Shown here: one piece after another, positions 55,702-64,000 of the stretch
How positions within the stretch are numbered: position 1 is the stretch's first letter
Layout of the letters: each line of letters starts with the position of its first letter
DNA from: an uncultured Methylococcaceae bacterium
GTDB taxonomy: Bacteria; Pseudomonadota; Gammaproteobacteria; Methylococcales; Methylococcaceae
Length of the DNA stretch: 64,000 bases
Direction of reading: 5' to 3'
NCBI GenBank assembly: GCA_903859815.1
Contig: CAIOOA010000186.1
Location: forward strand, 1-64,000
Made by a program: the position numbers and the translations under genes
The notes under the pieces: model-generated
Databases searched by the model: none
What the model was told of the DNA's origin: nothing
What the model saw: the letters and a program-made list of their open reading frames with translations, nothing else

Positions 55702-55938
55702 TTAAATGCTTCTGCCGCGTTTACGGATATCGACCAAAACGGCATCAATGCCCTTTTTGTCAATGATGCGCAACCCATGGCAGGAGACACGCAGGCTGAT
55801 CCAGCGCTTCTCACTCTCCACCCAGAAGCGGCGCTCATGCAGATTCGGATTGAAAATTCTTTTGGTCTTGTTGTTAGCGTGCGAAACGTTATTGCCTACA
55901 ATACGTCGCTTGCCTGTTACCTGGCATTCTCTGGACAT
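55702..55938 (-). CDS. rpmB: 50S ribosomal protein L28
   Basis: 78 residues, starting [24 protein letters not shown], with [21 protein letters not shown] and the terminal [15 protein letters not shown]. Standard length and order with rpmG (19 bp gap), indicating an operon. Confidence 0.97.
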   Translation of the reverse strand: MSRECQVTGKRRIVGNNVSHANNKTKRIFNPNLHERRFWVESEKRWISLRVSCHGLRIIDKKGIDAVLVDIRKRGRSI

Positions 55939-56093
55939 GGTTAACCTCGGTTACTTGTGCCGCTCGGCAGGGTTTATCAAACCTACCTTTATAATTGATT
56001 TCTTAATTTAAAGTCAAGGGCTAGATGCCGCGAAATTTACAAATAGGCCATCGACTTCGTATTATTCACGCTAAATAGTCGAGAAGCCTTGTC

Positions 56094-56157
56094 ATGTCAA
56101 AGCTTGTGTACGAAGATGTTGGCTTGCGCAAGCGAGCTACAACGGCAAGCTTGACAT
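56094..56157. repeat. Inverted repeat upstream of gshB
   Basis: ATGTCAAAGCTTG and CAAGCTTGACAT form 12-13 bp arms (one mismatch) around an inner GGCTTGCGCAAGC palindrome. It shares the TCAAAGCTTG core of the family copies at 647, 35367 and 42352 but is otherwise different. Confidence 0.5.
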
Positions 56158-56204
56158 TTCAACTGCAAGCCTATCACACCCAAAAATTTTAGGAATACCC
56201 ACTT

Positions 56205-57161
56205 ATGAGTCTCAAACTTGGCATCGTCATGGACCCCATCAGCGCCATCAATATCAAAAAGGACACGAGCTTTGCCATGTTGTTGGAAGCACAGGCGCGA
56301 GGCTATGAACTATGGTACATGGAATTGAATGACTTGTATCTGCGTGACGGGCGGACTTTTGCCCGCATGAGGAAGCTTGAGGTCGCCCGCGACCCATCGA
56401 ACTGGTTTGCTTTCTTGGGCGAAAGCGATGAGCCGATTGATGGCTTGGATGTGGTGCTGATGCGCAAAGACCCACCATTCGATCAAGAATACATTTATGC
56501 CACTTATTTGCTGGAATGTGCCGAAAGCCGGGGGCTGTGCGTGGTCAACAAGCCCCGCTCGCTGCGTGATGCCAACGAAAAATTGTTCACCGCTTGGTTT
56601 TCCCATTGCTGCGCCCCGACCCTTGTGGCGCGCGAGGCCAGCCGGTTCAGGGCGTTTCTGCGCGAACAGGGCGAAATTGTATTGAAACCCTTGGACGGCA
56701 TGGGCGGTGCTTCGATCTTTCGCGTGGCTGAAAACGATCCAAACCTGAGTGTTATTCTGGAGAACATGACCCAGCACAACAGCCGGTTTGTCATGGCGCA
56801 ACGCTATCTCCCCGAAATCGTGGATGGCGACAAGCGCATTCTAGTTGTCAATGGCGAGGCGGTACCTTATTGCTTGGCCCGAATTCCCCAAAAAGGGGAG
56901 AGTCGTGGCAATCTAGCCGCTGGCGGGCGTGCCGAAGGCCGCGAACTGACGGATCGCGACCGCTGGATTGTCGGGCAAGTGGGTCCGACCCTACGAGAAA
57001 AGGGGTTGGTGTTTGTCGGTTTGGATGTGATCGGCGATTATTTGACCGAGGTGAATGTCACTAGCCCGACCTGTGTGCAAGAGTTGGACAGGCAGTTTGG
57101 GCTGAACATCAGTGGATTGTTGCTTGATCATGTGCAGTCTGAGGTGGGCAAGCGGGGTTGA
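56205..57161 (+). CDS. gshB: Glutathione synthetase
   Basis: A 318-residue ATP-grasp ligase joining gamma-glutamylcysteine and glycine. Typical blocks: VMDPISAINIKKDTSFAMLLEAQ, LRKDPPFDQEYIYATYLLE (here MRKDPP), VLKPLDGMGGASIF, and the terminal VNVTSPTCVQELDR. Its TGA overlaps the ATG of the tonB gene. gshB-tonB-yqgE is a conserved gammaproteobacterial cluster. Confidence 0.97.
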   Translation: MSLKLGIVMDPISAINIKKDTSFAMLLEAQARGYELWYMELNDLYLRDGRTFARMRKLEVARDPSNWFAFLGESDEPIDGLDVVLMRKDPPFDQEYIYATYLLECAESRGLCVVNKPRSLRDANEKLFTAWFSHCCAPTLVAREASRFRAFLREQGEIVLKPLDGMGGASIFRVAENDPNLSVILENMTQHNSRFVMAQRYLPEIVDGDKRILVVNGEAVPYCLARIPQKGESRGNLAAGGRAEGRELTDRDRWIVGQVGPTLREKGLVFVGLDVIGDYLTEVNVTSPTCVQELDRQFGLNISGLLLDHVQSEVGKRG

Positions 57162-58249
57162 TGGGTAAGATGATGCAGGTCGATTGGAAAAGGCATGATC
57201 GTTTGCTCGTTGCGCTCATCATAGCGGCTTTTTTGCATGCTTTGATTATTCTTGGCATAAGTTTTGACTTGCCCAAACCCAAGGAAATTGACAAATCCCT
57301 TGATGTTGTCTTAGTCGTCAAGCCAGCTTTGAAGCCGCCCGTCCGGGCCGAATTCTTGGCGCCGGAACCCCAAAAAGGGGGCGGCGAAGCGGTCAAGAAA
57401 GCGCTGCCCATGGCCATCCCCAACCCTGTGCCGGCGGTTCAGCCGCAACCGGACGTTCCAAAGATAGCCCCGCCGCCCCGCCACATTGCCGAAAAGCAAC
57501 CGTTACACCCTAAGCCAGAGCCAATGGTGGAACCAGAACCGCAGCCGGTGGCTACCGAAGAGCCAGTGACTGAGGAAAGGCCGATTCCACAGGAACAACC
57601 AGTGGTTAAAGAAAAGGCAATAATCAAGGAAAGACAGATCGTGAAGAAACCCGCGATGGAAGCAAGTCAATATGCAGAGGAATCGCCCAACACCCACTTA
57701 GACAGTGAACCTACGCCCGTCATGACACAGGCTAGGTCGGAAAAGAAAATTACGGCCAGCGGTGGCGAAAAAGGCCAAGCCGAAGCGGCTTCCGTGCCTA
57801 AGCATTTGTCTGCCGATTTACTTAGCCAACAGATTGCAGAGGTCACCACTGAATTCAACAAATCTAGGGAATTGCAAGCCAAACAGCAAAGGATCGTCTA
57901 CATCAACTCAGTGAACGCCCATAAATACAACGCGGCGGCTTATGAGTCCGATTGGCAGGATAAGGTGGAACGGATTGGCAACCTCAATTACCCCGATGAG
58001 GCGAGAAAGCAAAACCTCACAGGAAGCTTGTTGCTGGCGGTAGGCATCAACGCGGATGGCAGCATTTACAGCATCAAGGTTCGCCAGTCGTCCGGTGAGC
58101 CGGTTTTGGACGAGGCAGCCGAGCATATTGTCAGGATGGCCGCCCCCTTCGCAGCCTTCCCGCCCGAGTTGAGAGAGGAGGCCGATGTCCTGGTAATTAC
58201 CCGGACTTGGCGCTTTTCTGTAGGAAATCGCATTGATACGGGCCGTTAA
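57161..58249 (+). CDS. TonB-family energy-transducing protein
   Basis: About 362 residues: an N-terminal membrane anchor (about 16-34), a long Pro/Glu/Lys-rich periplasmic spacer with alternating Pro pairs (about 40-200), a coiled segment (about 205-240) and a C-terminal TonB domain (RIGNLNYPDEARKQNLTGSLLLAV, RQSSGEPVLDEAAEHIVRMAAPFAAFPPELRE). It links the ExbB-ExbD motor to outer-membrane receptors, or works in a related transport or envelope role. The ATG overlaps the gshB stop. Confidence 0.88.
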   Translation: MGKMMQVDWKRHDRLLVALIIAAFLHALIILGISFDLPKPKEIDKSLDVVLVVKPALKPPVRAEFLAPEPQKGGGEAVKKALPMAIPNPVPAVQPQPDVPKIAPPPRHIAEKQPLHPKPEPMVEPEPQPVATEEPVTEERPIPQEQPVVKEKAIIKERQIVKKPAMEASQYAEESPNTHLDSEPTPVMTQARSEKKITASGGEKGQAEAASVPKHLSADLLSQQIAEVTTEFNKSRELQAKQQRIVYINSVNAHKYNAAAYESDWQDKVERIGNLNYPDEARKQNLTGSLLLAVGINADGSIYSIKVRQSSGEPVLDEAAEHIVRMAAPFAAFPPELREEADVLVITRTWRFSVGNRIDTGR

Positions 58250-58298
58250 GCTTAATTTGTGCTTGCAGGCTTGACGCTATAGCCTGATACTAACACCT

Positions 58299-58865
58299 AT
58301 GATCGAACAAACTGACAATCTGACCAATCATTTCCTCATCGCCATGCCCGGCTTGGCTGACCCGTTTTTTGCCAAGACGGTGACTTACCTGTGCCAGCAC
58401 AGCCGCGAAGGTGCCTTGGGGATCATCGTTAACCGCCCGTCTGATTTGACGCTGGGAGACATCATGCAGCAGATGGACATTGACATCACTGAGACTGAAG
58501 TAGGGAGGATGCCGATTTATTTCGGGGGTCCAGTCCAGCCGGAACGTGGTTTTGTGTTGCATGAGCCTTGTGGTCAGTGGGATTCAACCCTGCGGGTCGC
58601 GCCTACCATCTCATTGACCACCTCGCGAGACATATTGGAAGCCATCAGCGTGGGCAAAGGGCCCCGCAAAGCCTTGGTGGCATTAGGGTACGCGGGTTGG
58701 GGGCAGGGGCAATTGGAACGTGAAATGGTCGACAACGCATGGCTCAGCGCCCCCGCCGACAAATCCATACTTTTTGATGTGGCTTCCGCGCAGCGCTGGA
58801 AAGCGGCGGCGGAATTGATGGGGATCGACATTTCCTTGCTGACATCACAGGCAGGGCATAGCTAA
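58299..58865 (+). CDS. yqgE: YqgE/AlgH family protein
   Basis: A 188-residue DUF179 protein with the family start FLIAMPGLADPFFAKTVTYLCQHSREGALGIIVNRPSDLTL and VYFGGPV-type block (here IYFGGPVQPERGFVLH). Members are conserved near gshB and yqgF; in pseudomonads the homologue is AlgH. Biochemical role unsettled. The usual following gene yqgF is absent, replaced by the convergent Wsp operon. Confidence 0.92.
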   Translation: MIEQTDNLTNHFLIAMPGLADPFFAKTVTYLCQHSREGALGIIVNRPSDLTLGDIMQQMDIDITETEVGRMPIYFGGPVQPERGFVLHEPCGQWDSTLRVAPTISLTTSRDILEAISVGKGPRKALVALGYAGWGQGQLEREMVDNAWLSAPADKSILFDVASAQRWKAAAELMGIDISLLTSQAGHS

Positions 58866-58911
58866 AGTGGCAACCTTAGCATCCGTGCGTAAAAACAGTT
58901 AGGTGATTGAC

Positions 58912-59940
58912 TCATTCGCCAGTTAAATGTGCGAGGTGAAATTGGTTGCGCCCGGATTCTTTCGACTTGTTCAGGCAGTTCTCCGCCAACTTGAGCAACA
59001 TTTCGACATTTGCGCCGCGTTCGGGTGTGCCGCCGGCGACCCCAAGGCTAATGGTCAGATGGCAGGCGACTTCGCTTTTTGGGTGGGGAATCTGTAGGCT
59101 TTCAACCCCTGTGCGCACCAACTCGGCGACATGGGCGGCCCCTTCGGGTTGCGTGGCTGGCAGTAAGGCGATGAATCTTTCATCACTAAATCGGGCCACA
59201 ATATCGGAAAGTCGGCGTATCCTTTGCCGAAACACTTGGCTCGCTGCCTTGATGGACTCGTCACCCTTGGGATGCCCAAAATGTTCATTGAAGGCGCTTA
59301 AACGATCAAAATCCATCATCAGCAGTGAAATGGGAATATTGTTGCGGGTAGCCAGGCTCCAAAGCTCTTCGCAGCGTTGCTCAAAGCCGTTACGGTTGAC
59401 TAGGCCAGTAAGAATGTCACGGTTGGAGATTTTCGACATTTCCAAATAAAGCTCGCCCATCTTGGTTTCGTTGGCACGAAGGGCAGCGCTTGCTTTGTCC
59501 CTTTCCTTCTTGCTGAGGTAGGCATAGGAGTGATACCGCACTTTGGCGAGCAATTCCATTTTGTCTGGCAATTTGATCAGATAATCGTTGGCACCCGCCG
59601 CAAAGGCTTGTGCCTTGATCGTCGATTCGGTGGAGCCGGAGAGCATGATGACAGGCATTTCTCGGGTTCTCGGGTGGGCGCGTAAAAACCGGCACAAAGT
59701 GAACCCATCCATCTCCGGCATTAGCACATCGAGCAAAATGACCGTGGGGTCGACCCTTTCCGCCATTTCCAGCGCATTGTAAGGGTCTGGGCAGTAATGC
59801 AGGCTGATGTCGGCCTCGTCGCTCACCAGACGCTGTATAGCCTCGGCAATAAAAGGCCGGTCATCCACCAGCATGATCACAAAAGGGGGCTTGTCCAAGT
59901 CTTGCAAGCTTGCACAGGGCAGGATCAAATCGCTGGACAT
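58912..59940 (-). CDS. wspR: WspR-like response regulator with degenerate GGDEF domain
   Basis: About 342 residues. The receiver domain is complete: MLVDDRPF, phospho-acceptor Asp71 (LLDVLMPEMDG), LSGS and Lys123. The GGDEF domain that follows (about 175-335) keeps the DFD metal motif (Asp210) and the RLSD inhibitory site (243-246), but the active site reads RFSDERF where RYGGEEF is expected. Both glycines are lost and one acidic residue is Arg. It is therefore unlikely to make c-di-GMP but could still bind it. The start at 59940 has GAGGG 9 bp upstream and lies 7 bp from the wspF stop. It is the usual last gene of a wsp operon. Confidence 0.87.
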   Translation of the reverse strand: MSSDLILPCASLQDLDKPPFVIMLVDDRPFIAEAIQRLVSDEADISLHYCPDPYNALEMAERVDPTVILLDVLMPEMDGFTLCRFLRAHPRTREMPVIMLSGSTESTIKAQAFAAGANDYLIKLPDKMELLAKVRYHSYAYLSKKERDKASAALRANETKMGELYLEMSKISNRDILTGLVNRNGFEQRCEELWSLATRNNIPISLLMMDFDRLSAFNEHFGHPKGDESIKAASQVFRQRIRRLSDIVARFSDERFIALLPATQPEGAAHVAELVRTGVESLQIPHPKSEVACHLTISLGVAGGTPERGANVEMLLKLAENCLNKSKESGRNQFHLAHLTGE

Positions 59941-59947
59941 GTCTGTT

Positions 59948-60976
59948 TTACCCTCGCATCGGCCCAGATAACTGGGATTTGACAAAACTCATTAATTCCT
60001 CAGCAATCCCTGTAGGCGGGAGGATTTTTTTGGCTGCGCTCAATTCTATCGCAGCTTTGGGCATTCCATAAACGGCGCAACTATCCTTGTCTTGGGCAAT
60101 GGTAAGCCAGTTGGCGTTATATAGCTTCAATAAACCGGATGCACCGTCCCTGCCCATGCCGGTAAGCAGAACCGCCACCGAGGGTTGGGGCCAGTTTTGT
60201 GCGACACTTTCAAAAAAGACATCCACCGAAGGGCGGTAAGGATATGCCACTGGCTCGACTGTGTAAGCGATGGTTCGTTCGGCGGTTAGCACCATGTGGT
60301 CGTTGGTGCTTGCCAAGAAAACGTGCCCTGGCAGCGGTCTGTCGCCCGTGCGGGCAATATCCACAGGCAATTGGCAGTTTTGGCCTAGCCAACGGGCGAT
60401 CCCATCGGCGAACTGCTGGTCCACGTGTTGCACGACGAAGATGGCGGCGGGGAAATCCTTCGGCAACGAGGATAAAATGGTCACAATGGCATTCGGCCCG
60501 CCGGTTGACGCTCCGATGACCACCAACACAGGCAGTCGGGTTTCTTTCGCTATTTTCTGGATAGAGTTCCCTTTCCCAGCCGTGACGGAAGCAGCAACGC
60601 GTTTTCCAATGGCCTCGACTTTGCGGAGCAATTCGTGTGCACCTAGCTCGTTTCCGGGCAAGGGGACATTGACTACGTCCAATGCGCCCGCCCCCATCAC
60701 CTCAAAAACTTCGGAAATCTGCCTTTCGTAATCCACCGCCACCACTAGGATGGCGCAGGGTGACATTTTCATAATCCGCAGTGTGCAGGCGGTTGCGTCT
60801 GCAACTGGCATCAGCAAGCCCATCAGCAACAGGTCAGGTTTGTCTTGCGCACACATTCGCACTGCCTCGGCGGCATTCTTGGCCACCCATGACAAAACGT
60901 GATGTGGCGCACGGGACAAGATCATGCGGAGGGTCACGACGGCCGACGGTGGCGTGTTGGCGATGGCAATGCGCAT
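59948..60976 (-). CDS. wspF: WspF-like CheB methylesterase with degenerate receiver
   Basis: 342 residues. The C-terminal methylesterase domain is intact: Ser157 (GASTGGP), His184 (VQHVD), Asp277 (TGMGRDGA). The N-terminal receiver aligns with WspF along its length, but the phospho-acceptor Asp is Gly53 (LLLMGLLMPVAD) and the acidic pocket residue before it is Thr (IANTPPSAV). It cannot be phosphorylated in the normal way. CheB-type enzymes remove methyl groups from the chemoreceptor and dampen signalling; this one would be regulated otherwise or constitutively. Two bp separate it from wspE. Confidence 0.87.
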   Translation of the reverse strand: MRIAIANTPPSAVVTLRMILSRAPHHVLSWVAKNAAEAVRMCAQDKPDLLLMGLLMPVADATACTLRIMKMSPCAILVVAVDYERQISEVFEVMGAGALDVVNVPLPGNELGAHELLRKVEAIGKRVAASVTAGKGNSIQKIAKETRLPVLVVIGASTGGPNAIVTILSSLPKDFPAAIFVVQHVDQQFADGIARWLGQNCQLPVDIARTGDRPLPGHVFLASTNDHMVLTAERTIAYTVEPVAYPYRPSVDVFFESVAQNWPQPSVAVLLTGMGRDGASGLLKLYNANWLTIAQDKDSCAVYGMPKAAIELSAAKKILPPTGIAEELMSFVKSQLSGPMRG

Positions 60977-60978
60977 AC

Positions 60979-63234
60979 TTAAGCTTCTCCAATTAAGCTG
61001 GTGACAACGTCAAGCAAAGCCTCGTCATTAAAATTGCCCTTGGTGAGATAATAATCGGCCCCGGCATCCAGGCCCCGCACCCGATCTTCTTCCCGATCTT
61101 TGTAAGACATGATTACCACTGGCATGGATTTCAAAGCCGCATTCTTTTTGATTTTGGAAACCAACTCGATCCCGTTCATCCTAGGCATGTCGACATCAGT
61201 GATGACAAGGTCGAAAGCGCCGCCCCGGGATGCATTCCAACCGTCCATCCCATCAATCGCCACTTCCACCTGATAGCCTTTGTTTTCAAGCAATTTACGC
61301 TCCACTTCCCGGACGGTGAACGAATCATCCACCACTAAAATGCGTTTGACCCGCTTGACATGAGTGGCTGGGGTGGCAAGTTTCCCATGCCGCAGACGGT
61401 TTCTACCTATCAGCCGGTCGATGGACCGGGTCAAATCATCCACATCGATGATCAATGCCGGTGTGCCGTCCTCCAACAAGGTTTCGGCGGCAATGTCGTG
61501 CAACTTGCCCAACCCGGCGTCCAACGGCCTGACGACCAAATTGCTTTCGCCGACAAAACAATCGACCGTGATTCCAAAACGCCCATCCCGGTCACTGACC
61601 ACGACTACATTATAGCGATCACTCGCATCCATGGATGGGGGTAATTCAAGCACTTGGGAAGCGGCTACGATGCCGACAGGTTTGCCGTTGAAATAAAAAA
61701 AGTCATGCCCTTGCAATGAGGATATTTCATGCTGCTCCAAAATCAAAGCCCTTTCCACCCGTGCCAGAGGAAAAACGTAAGCCTCGCCGGCAATTTGGGT
61801 CACAAGCCCCCGCATGACCGACAGGGTCAGCGGCAGTTGGAGTTGGAAATGAGTGCCGTGCCCAATTTCGGAATGGGTCCTGATCGAGCCGCGAATCTGT
61901 TGAAGCGTGTTCAAGACCACATCCAAACCAACCCCACGCCCCGAAATTTCGGTGACCTTGTCCTTAATGGTGAAACCGGGCAGAAACAGAAAGTCGTAAA
62001 GCTCGTTATTGCTCAGACCCGTAGCCACCTCCTCGGGGACCAAGTTGCGTTTGACCACGGTCTTGCGCAATAGCTCGGGGTCTATGCCTCTACCGTCATC
62101 GTCGATGGAGACAAACAACATGCCAGCTTGATGGCGGGCCTCCAGTCGGATGATGCCTTCATCGGGTTTGTCTGCGGTGAGTCTTTCTTCGGGAAGTTCG
62201 ATGCCGTGGTCTATGGCATTGCGCAACAGATGATTCAGCGGCGCTTGCAGTATCTCCAAAATGTCCCGATCCACCAAGGTGTTGAGTCCCGCTATGTCCA
62301 AGCGAACATGCTTGCCCAGTTCACCGGCAATGTCCCTGACCATGCGAGGGAAGCTCGCCACGCCTTCGGCAAAGGGGCGCATCCGGCTGGTGGTGGCTTC
62401 TTTGTAAAGTTGCCGGGACAATTGGTTGGAACGCCGCTCAAAGCCTTCCAGCGAGCGCCACTGGGTGGCAATATTGACGGCGTTGTCAGCACTTTCCCGC
62501 TTGGCAGAGCGCAACAATTCAAGTTCACTGTCTTCCAAGCCGATTTCCTTTAGCCGCCGCTCCAAGCTTTCCAAGTGGTTGGTCAATTCATTTTGACGAC
62601 GGACAATCCGCAACAAGGTATGCACGAAAGGGCCGAGCCGGCGTGATTCGACTAAGAATTCAGCGGCAAGCCCAATCAAACGATCTAGGAGTTCGGCGTT
62701 AATCCGTAGTGCTTTTTCCTCGACCGCATCAACCGCAGCCTGCGGTTCGGAGGGGGGGGGTGGAACGGGTTTGCTTAATTCAACCGCATTCAGGGCCGAG
62801 GCCGGTATAATTTCCTTGGCGGCTAGTTCTTCTTGGCCCAGGCTCATGGAGTTGCGGATGGAGTTTGCCAACTCACTATAAGTGTTGGTGTTTTCAACTA
62901 TCCAGCTTGTAATTTTGGTTTCATCCAATAGGGCAATGCGCGCCAAATGGTCTGCCCCTTTCAGCAGAATATCGATATGTGGGCGCTTCAGTTTCAAACC
63001 CTTCTGAGCCGCTGAAAAACAATCCTCCATGGCATGAGCCAGCACCACGGCGTTAGGGAGGTTGACGATACGGGCGGCACCTTTGATGGAATGGGCTGCC
63101 CGCATCAATGACTGGAGTAATTTTGGATTCAGGTTGTCTCGCTCCAATTCGAGCAAGCCCTTAATGATTTCAGCCGCTTGGTTCTCCACCTCGACACGGA
63201 ACAATTCCACCATGGAAAGGTTGGCCTGGTTCAT
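60979..63234 (-). CDS. wspE: WspE-like hybrid CheA-CheY histidine kinase
   Basis: 751 residues: HPt domain with phosphorylated His48 (MRAAHSIKGAARIV), a Pro-rich linker (about 157-170), dimerisation and ATPase domains (LLRNAIDHGIELPEERL, SIDDDGRGID, ISGRGVGLDVV), a CheW-like domain, and a C-terminal receiver with Asp680 (VITDVDMPRMNG) and Lys (YLTKG). It is the kinase of a Wsp-type pathway, phosphorylating itself on signal from WspA and passing phosphate to WspR and WspF. The linker is encoded by a run of nine C. It overlaps wspD by 4 bp. Confidence 0.92.
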   Translation of the reverse strand: MNQANLSMVELFRVEVENQAAEIIKGLLELERDNLNPKLLQSLMRAAHSIKGAARIVNLPNAVVLAHAMEDCFSAAQKGLKLKRPHIDILLKGADHLARIALLDETKITSWIVENTNTYSELANSIRNSMSLGQEELAAKEIIPASALNAVELSKPVPPPPSEPQAAVDAVEEKALRINAELLDRLIGLAAEFLVESRRLGPFVHTLLRIVRRQNELTNHLESLERRLKEIGLEDSELELLRSAKRESADNAVNIATQWRSLEGFERRSNQLSRQLYKEATTSRMRPFAEGVASFPRMVRDIAGELGKHVRLDIAGLNTLVDRDILEILQAPLNHLLRNAIDHGIELPEERLTADKPDEGIIRLEARHQAGMLFVSIDDDGRGIDPELLRKTVVKRNLVPEEVATGLSNNELYDFLFLPGFTIKDKVTEISGRGVGLDVVLNTLQQIRGSIRTHSEIGHGTHFQLQLPLTLSVMRGLVTQIAGEAYVFPLARVERALILEQHEISSLQGHDFFYFNGKPVGIVAASQVLELPPSMDASDRYNVVVVSDRDGRFGITVDCFVGESNLVVRPLDAGLGKLHDIAAETLLEDGTPALIIDVDDLTRSIDRLIGRNRLRHGKLATPATHVKRVKRILVVDDSFTVREVERKLLENKGYQVEVAIDGMDGWNASRGGAFDLVITDVDMPRMNGIELVSKIKKNAALKSMPVVIMSYKDREEDRVRGLDAGADYYLTKGNFNDEALLDVVTSLIGEA

Positions 63235-63926
63235 TTCAGGTTGTCCTCCATGGCTGTGAACATGACTTCCTCATCAATCAGGCCGATGCTTTTATCGCCA
63301 TCCTGTATTATCCCCCGCGTGAATTTAGTCAAGCTGCGGGAAAGCGAAGCGGGTACGGGCAGAACGTCATCGGGCGCATGACGGTGGTAGCCAAGCACCT
63401 CGTCCACTAGCAATGCGAAGCGGCTTTCTTTGCGGCGCACGACCATCATACGCGGAAACACGCGACGCTTCTCGTCCGGCGTATAGTGGGAATCTTCTAT
63501 GCCTAGCAATTCAGCCATGGAAAAACAAAGTCGCAACTGACCGTGGATGTTGACAATACCCCTTAATATGGCGGATGCGTAATGGGGAAGGCGATGGATC
63601 ATCTCAGGTTGGCAGATTTCGTCAATCAGGCTGATGGGGAGTGAAAGGGCCTCGTTACCCACCCTAAACACCAGAGTCGAAGAATGGGCCAGCCCCCGCT
63701 GTGTTTTTAATGGCTCGGCATAATGGCGACACCACTCGTCAAGATAATCCGGGGGCAAGGAGCGGGATTCGAATATCTTACGCGCCGCCGCCGCAAAATC
63801 AGGACAATTACGGCAATGGACCGTCTCAAGCAATTTGGGGCAACGGTTGGAAGTGTGGCTCCAAACACCGATCCGATTCCAACAATCGTCAATGTCGGCG
63901 CTATGACTGTCCCTATGTTTGTGCAT
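63231..63926 (-). CDS. wspD: WspD-like CheW coupling protein
   Basis: 231 residues. The N-terminal Cys-rich extension (DDCWNRIGVWS, CPKLLETVHCRNCPDF) is characteristic of WspD, and a CheW domain follows (TLVFRVGNEALSLPISLIDEICQ, ILRGIVNIHGQLRLCFSMAELLGI). It links the chemoreceptor to WspE. The ATG at 63926 overlaps the end of the upstream gene by 14 bp. Confidence 0.9.
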   Translation of the reverse strand: MHKHRDSHSADIDDCWNRIGVWSHTSNRCPKLLETVHCRNCPDFAAAARKIFESRSLPPDYLDEWCRHYAEPLKTQRGLAHSSTLVFRVGNEALSLPISLIDEICQPEMIHRLPHYASAILRGIVNIHGQLRLCFSMAELLGIEDSHYTPDEKRRVFPRMMVVRRKESRFALLVDEVLGYHRHAPDDVLPVPASLSRSLTKFTRGIIQDGDKSIGLIDEEVMFTAMEDNLK

Positions 63927-64000
63927 CGTAGCCTCTGGCTAACTTTTCTTCGGCTCGGCGAACTCGTTGGCGGTACAAATCAGCAGCCTTTGCATCGCCT
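63913..64000 (-). CDS. wspC: WspC-like CheR methyltransferase, C-terminal end only
   Basis: The last 29 codons of a gene entering from beyond the window. They end in a helical GDAKAADLYRQRVRRAEEKLARGYDAQT and a TAG at 63913-63915. This fits the TPR-like C-terminus of WspC, which precedes wspD in standard wsp operons. Identification rests mainly on position. Confidence 0.55.
   Translation of the reverse strand, partial: GDAKAADLYRQRVRRAEEKLARGYDAQT

Overview
The window is 64 kb of bacterial chromosome, most likely from a gammaproteobacterium. Neighbourhoods such as gshB-tonB-yqgE, rpmB-rpmG, yoaA...tsaB and umuD...umuC, an RpoS-type sigma factor and the housekeeping proteins all fit that class. 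A PEP-CTERM protein, a single gas-vesicle gvpA, a MauG/CcpA-type peroxidase and many dispersed palindromic repeats suggest a free-living aquatic lineage such as Methylococcales. That order-level placement is inference. I see no rRNA, tRNA, CRISPR array or recognisable transposase gene.

Layout. 1-834: the end of a formylglycine-generating-enzyme-fold gene, then a palindromic repeat. 834-8546: core genes (MBL hydrolase, FtsX-type permease, DnaJ-domain protein, rpoS-like sigma factor, acs, glnK). 8691-11972: an AT-rich accessory block with four unrecognised or nuclease-like genes and a broken RelBE-type module. 12046-15914: an AlgI-type MBOAT O-acetyltransferase followed by two tandem AlgJ/AlgX-like copies. 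15917-24852: truncated haemoglobin, serS, a NotI-family restriction-modification pair, mtnA and yoaA. 24868-29188: a five-gene accessory insert between yoaA and tsaB. 29185-35361: tsaB, an acyl-CoA ligase, gloA, glmM and a 205 bp MITE-like element with an apparent target duplication.

35470-43346 is the most unusual chromosomal structure. umuC and umuD, normally one operon, lie 5.1 kb apart. Much of the intervening DNA looks like an array of integron cassettes: single-orientation genes whose stop codons lie in attC-like cores, with no integrase in the window. The cargo includes a Fic toxin with an unusually long antitoxin, a PIN-type module, a nuclease-like protein and a HEPN-like protein. Upstream of umuD are a 45-residue ORF and an S24/LexA-type repressor, and both have the same 18 bp palindrome in front of them.

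43390-58865 is mostly core: a methyltransferase, a PEP-CTERM protein, gcvT, a malic enzyme, an orphan gvpA, a di-haem peroxidase, a CHASE-GGDEF protein, a DegP/Q protease, rpmG-rpmB, gshB-tonB-yqgE. 58912-64000 is a Wsp-type chemosensory operon (wspC end, wspD, wspE, wspF, wspR). In it the WspF receiver lacks its phospho-acceptor Asp, and the WspR GGDEF active site is degenerate while the RxxD c-di-GMP inhibitory site is kept. This suggests a Wsp pathway rewired from making c-di-GMP to sensing it.
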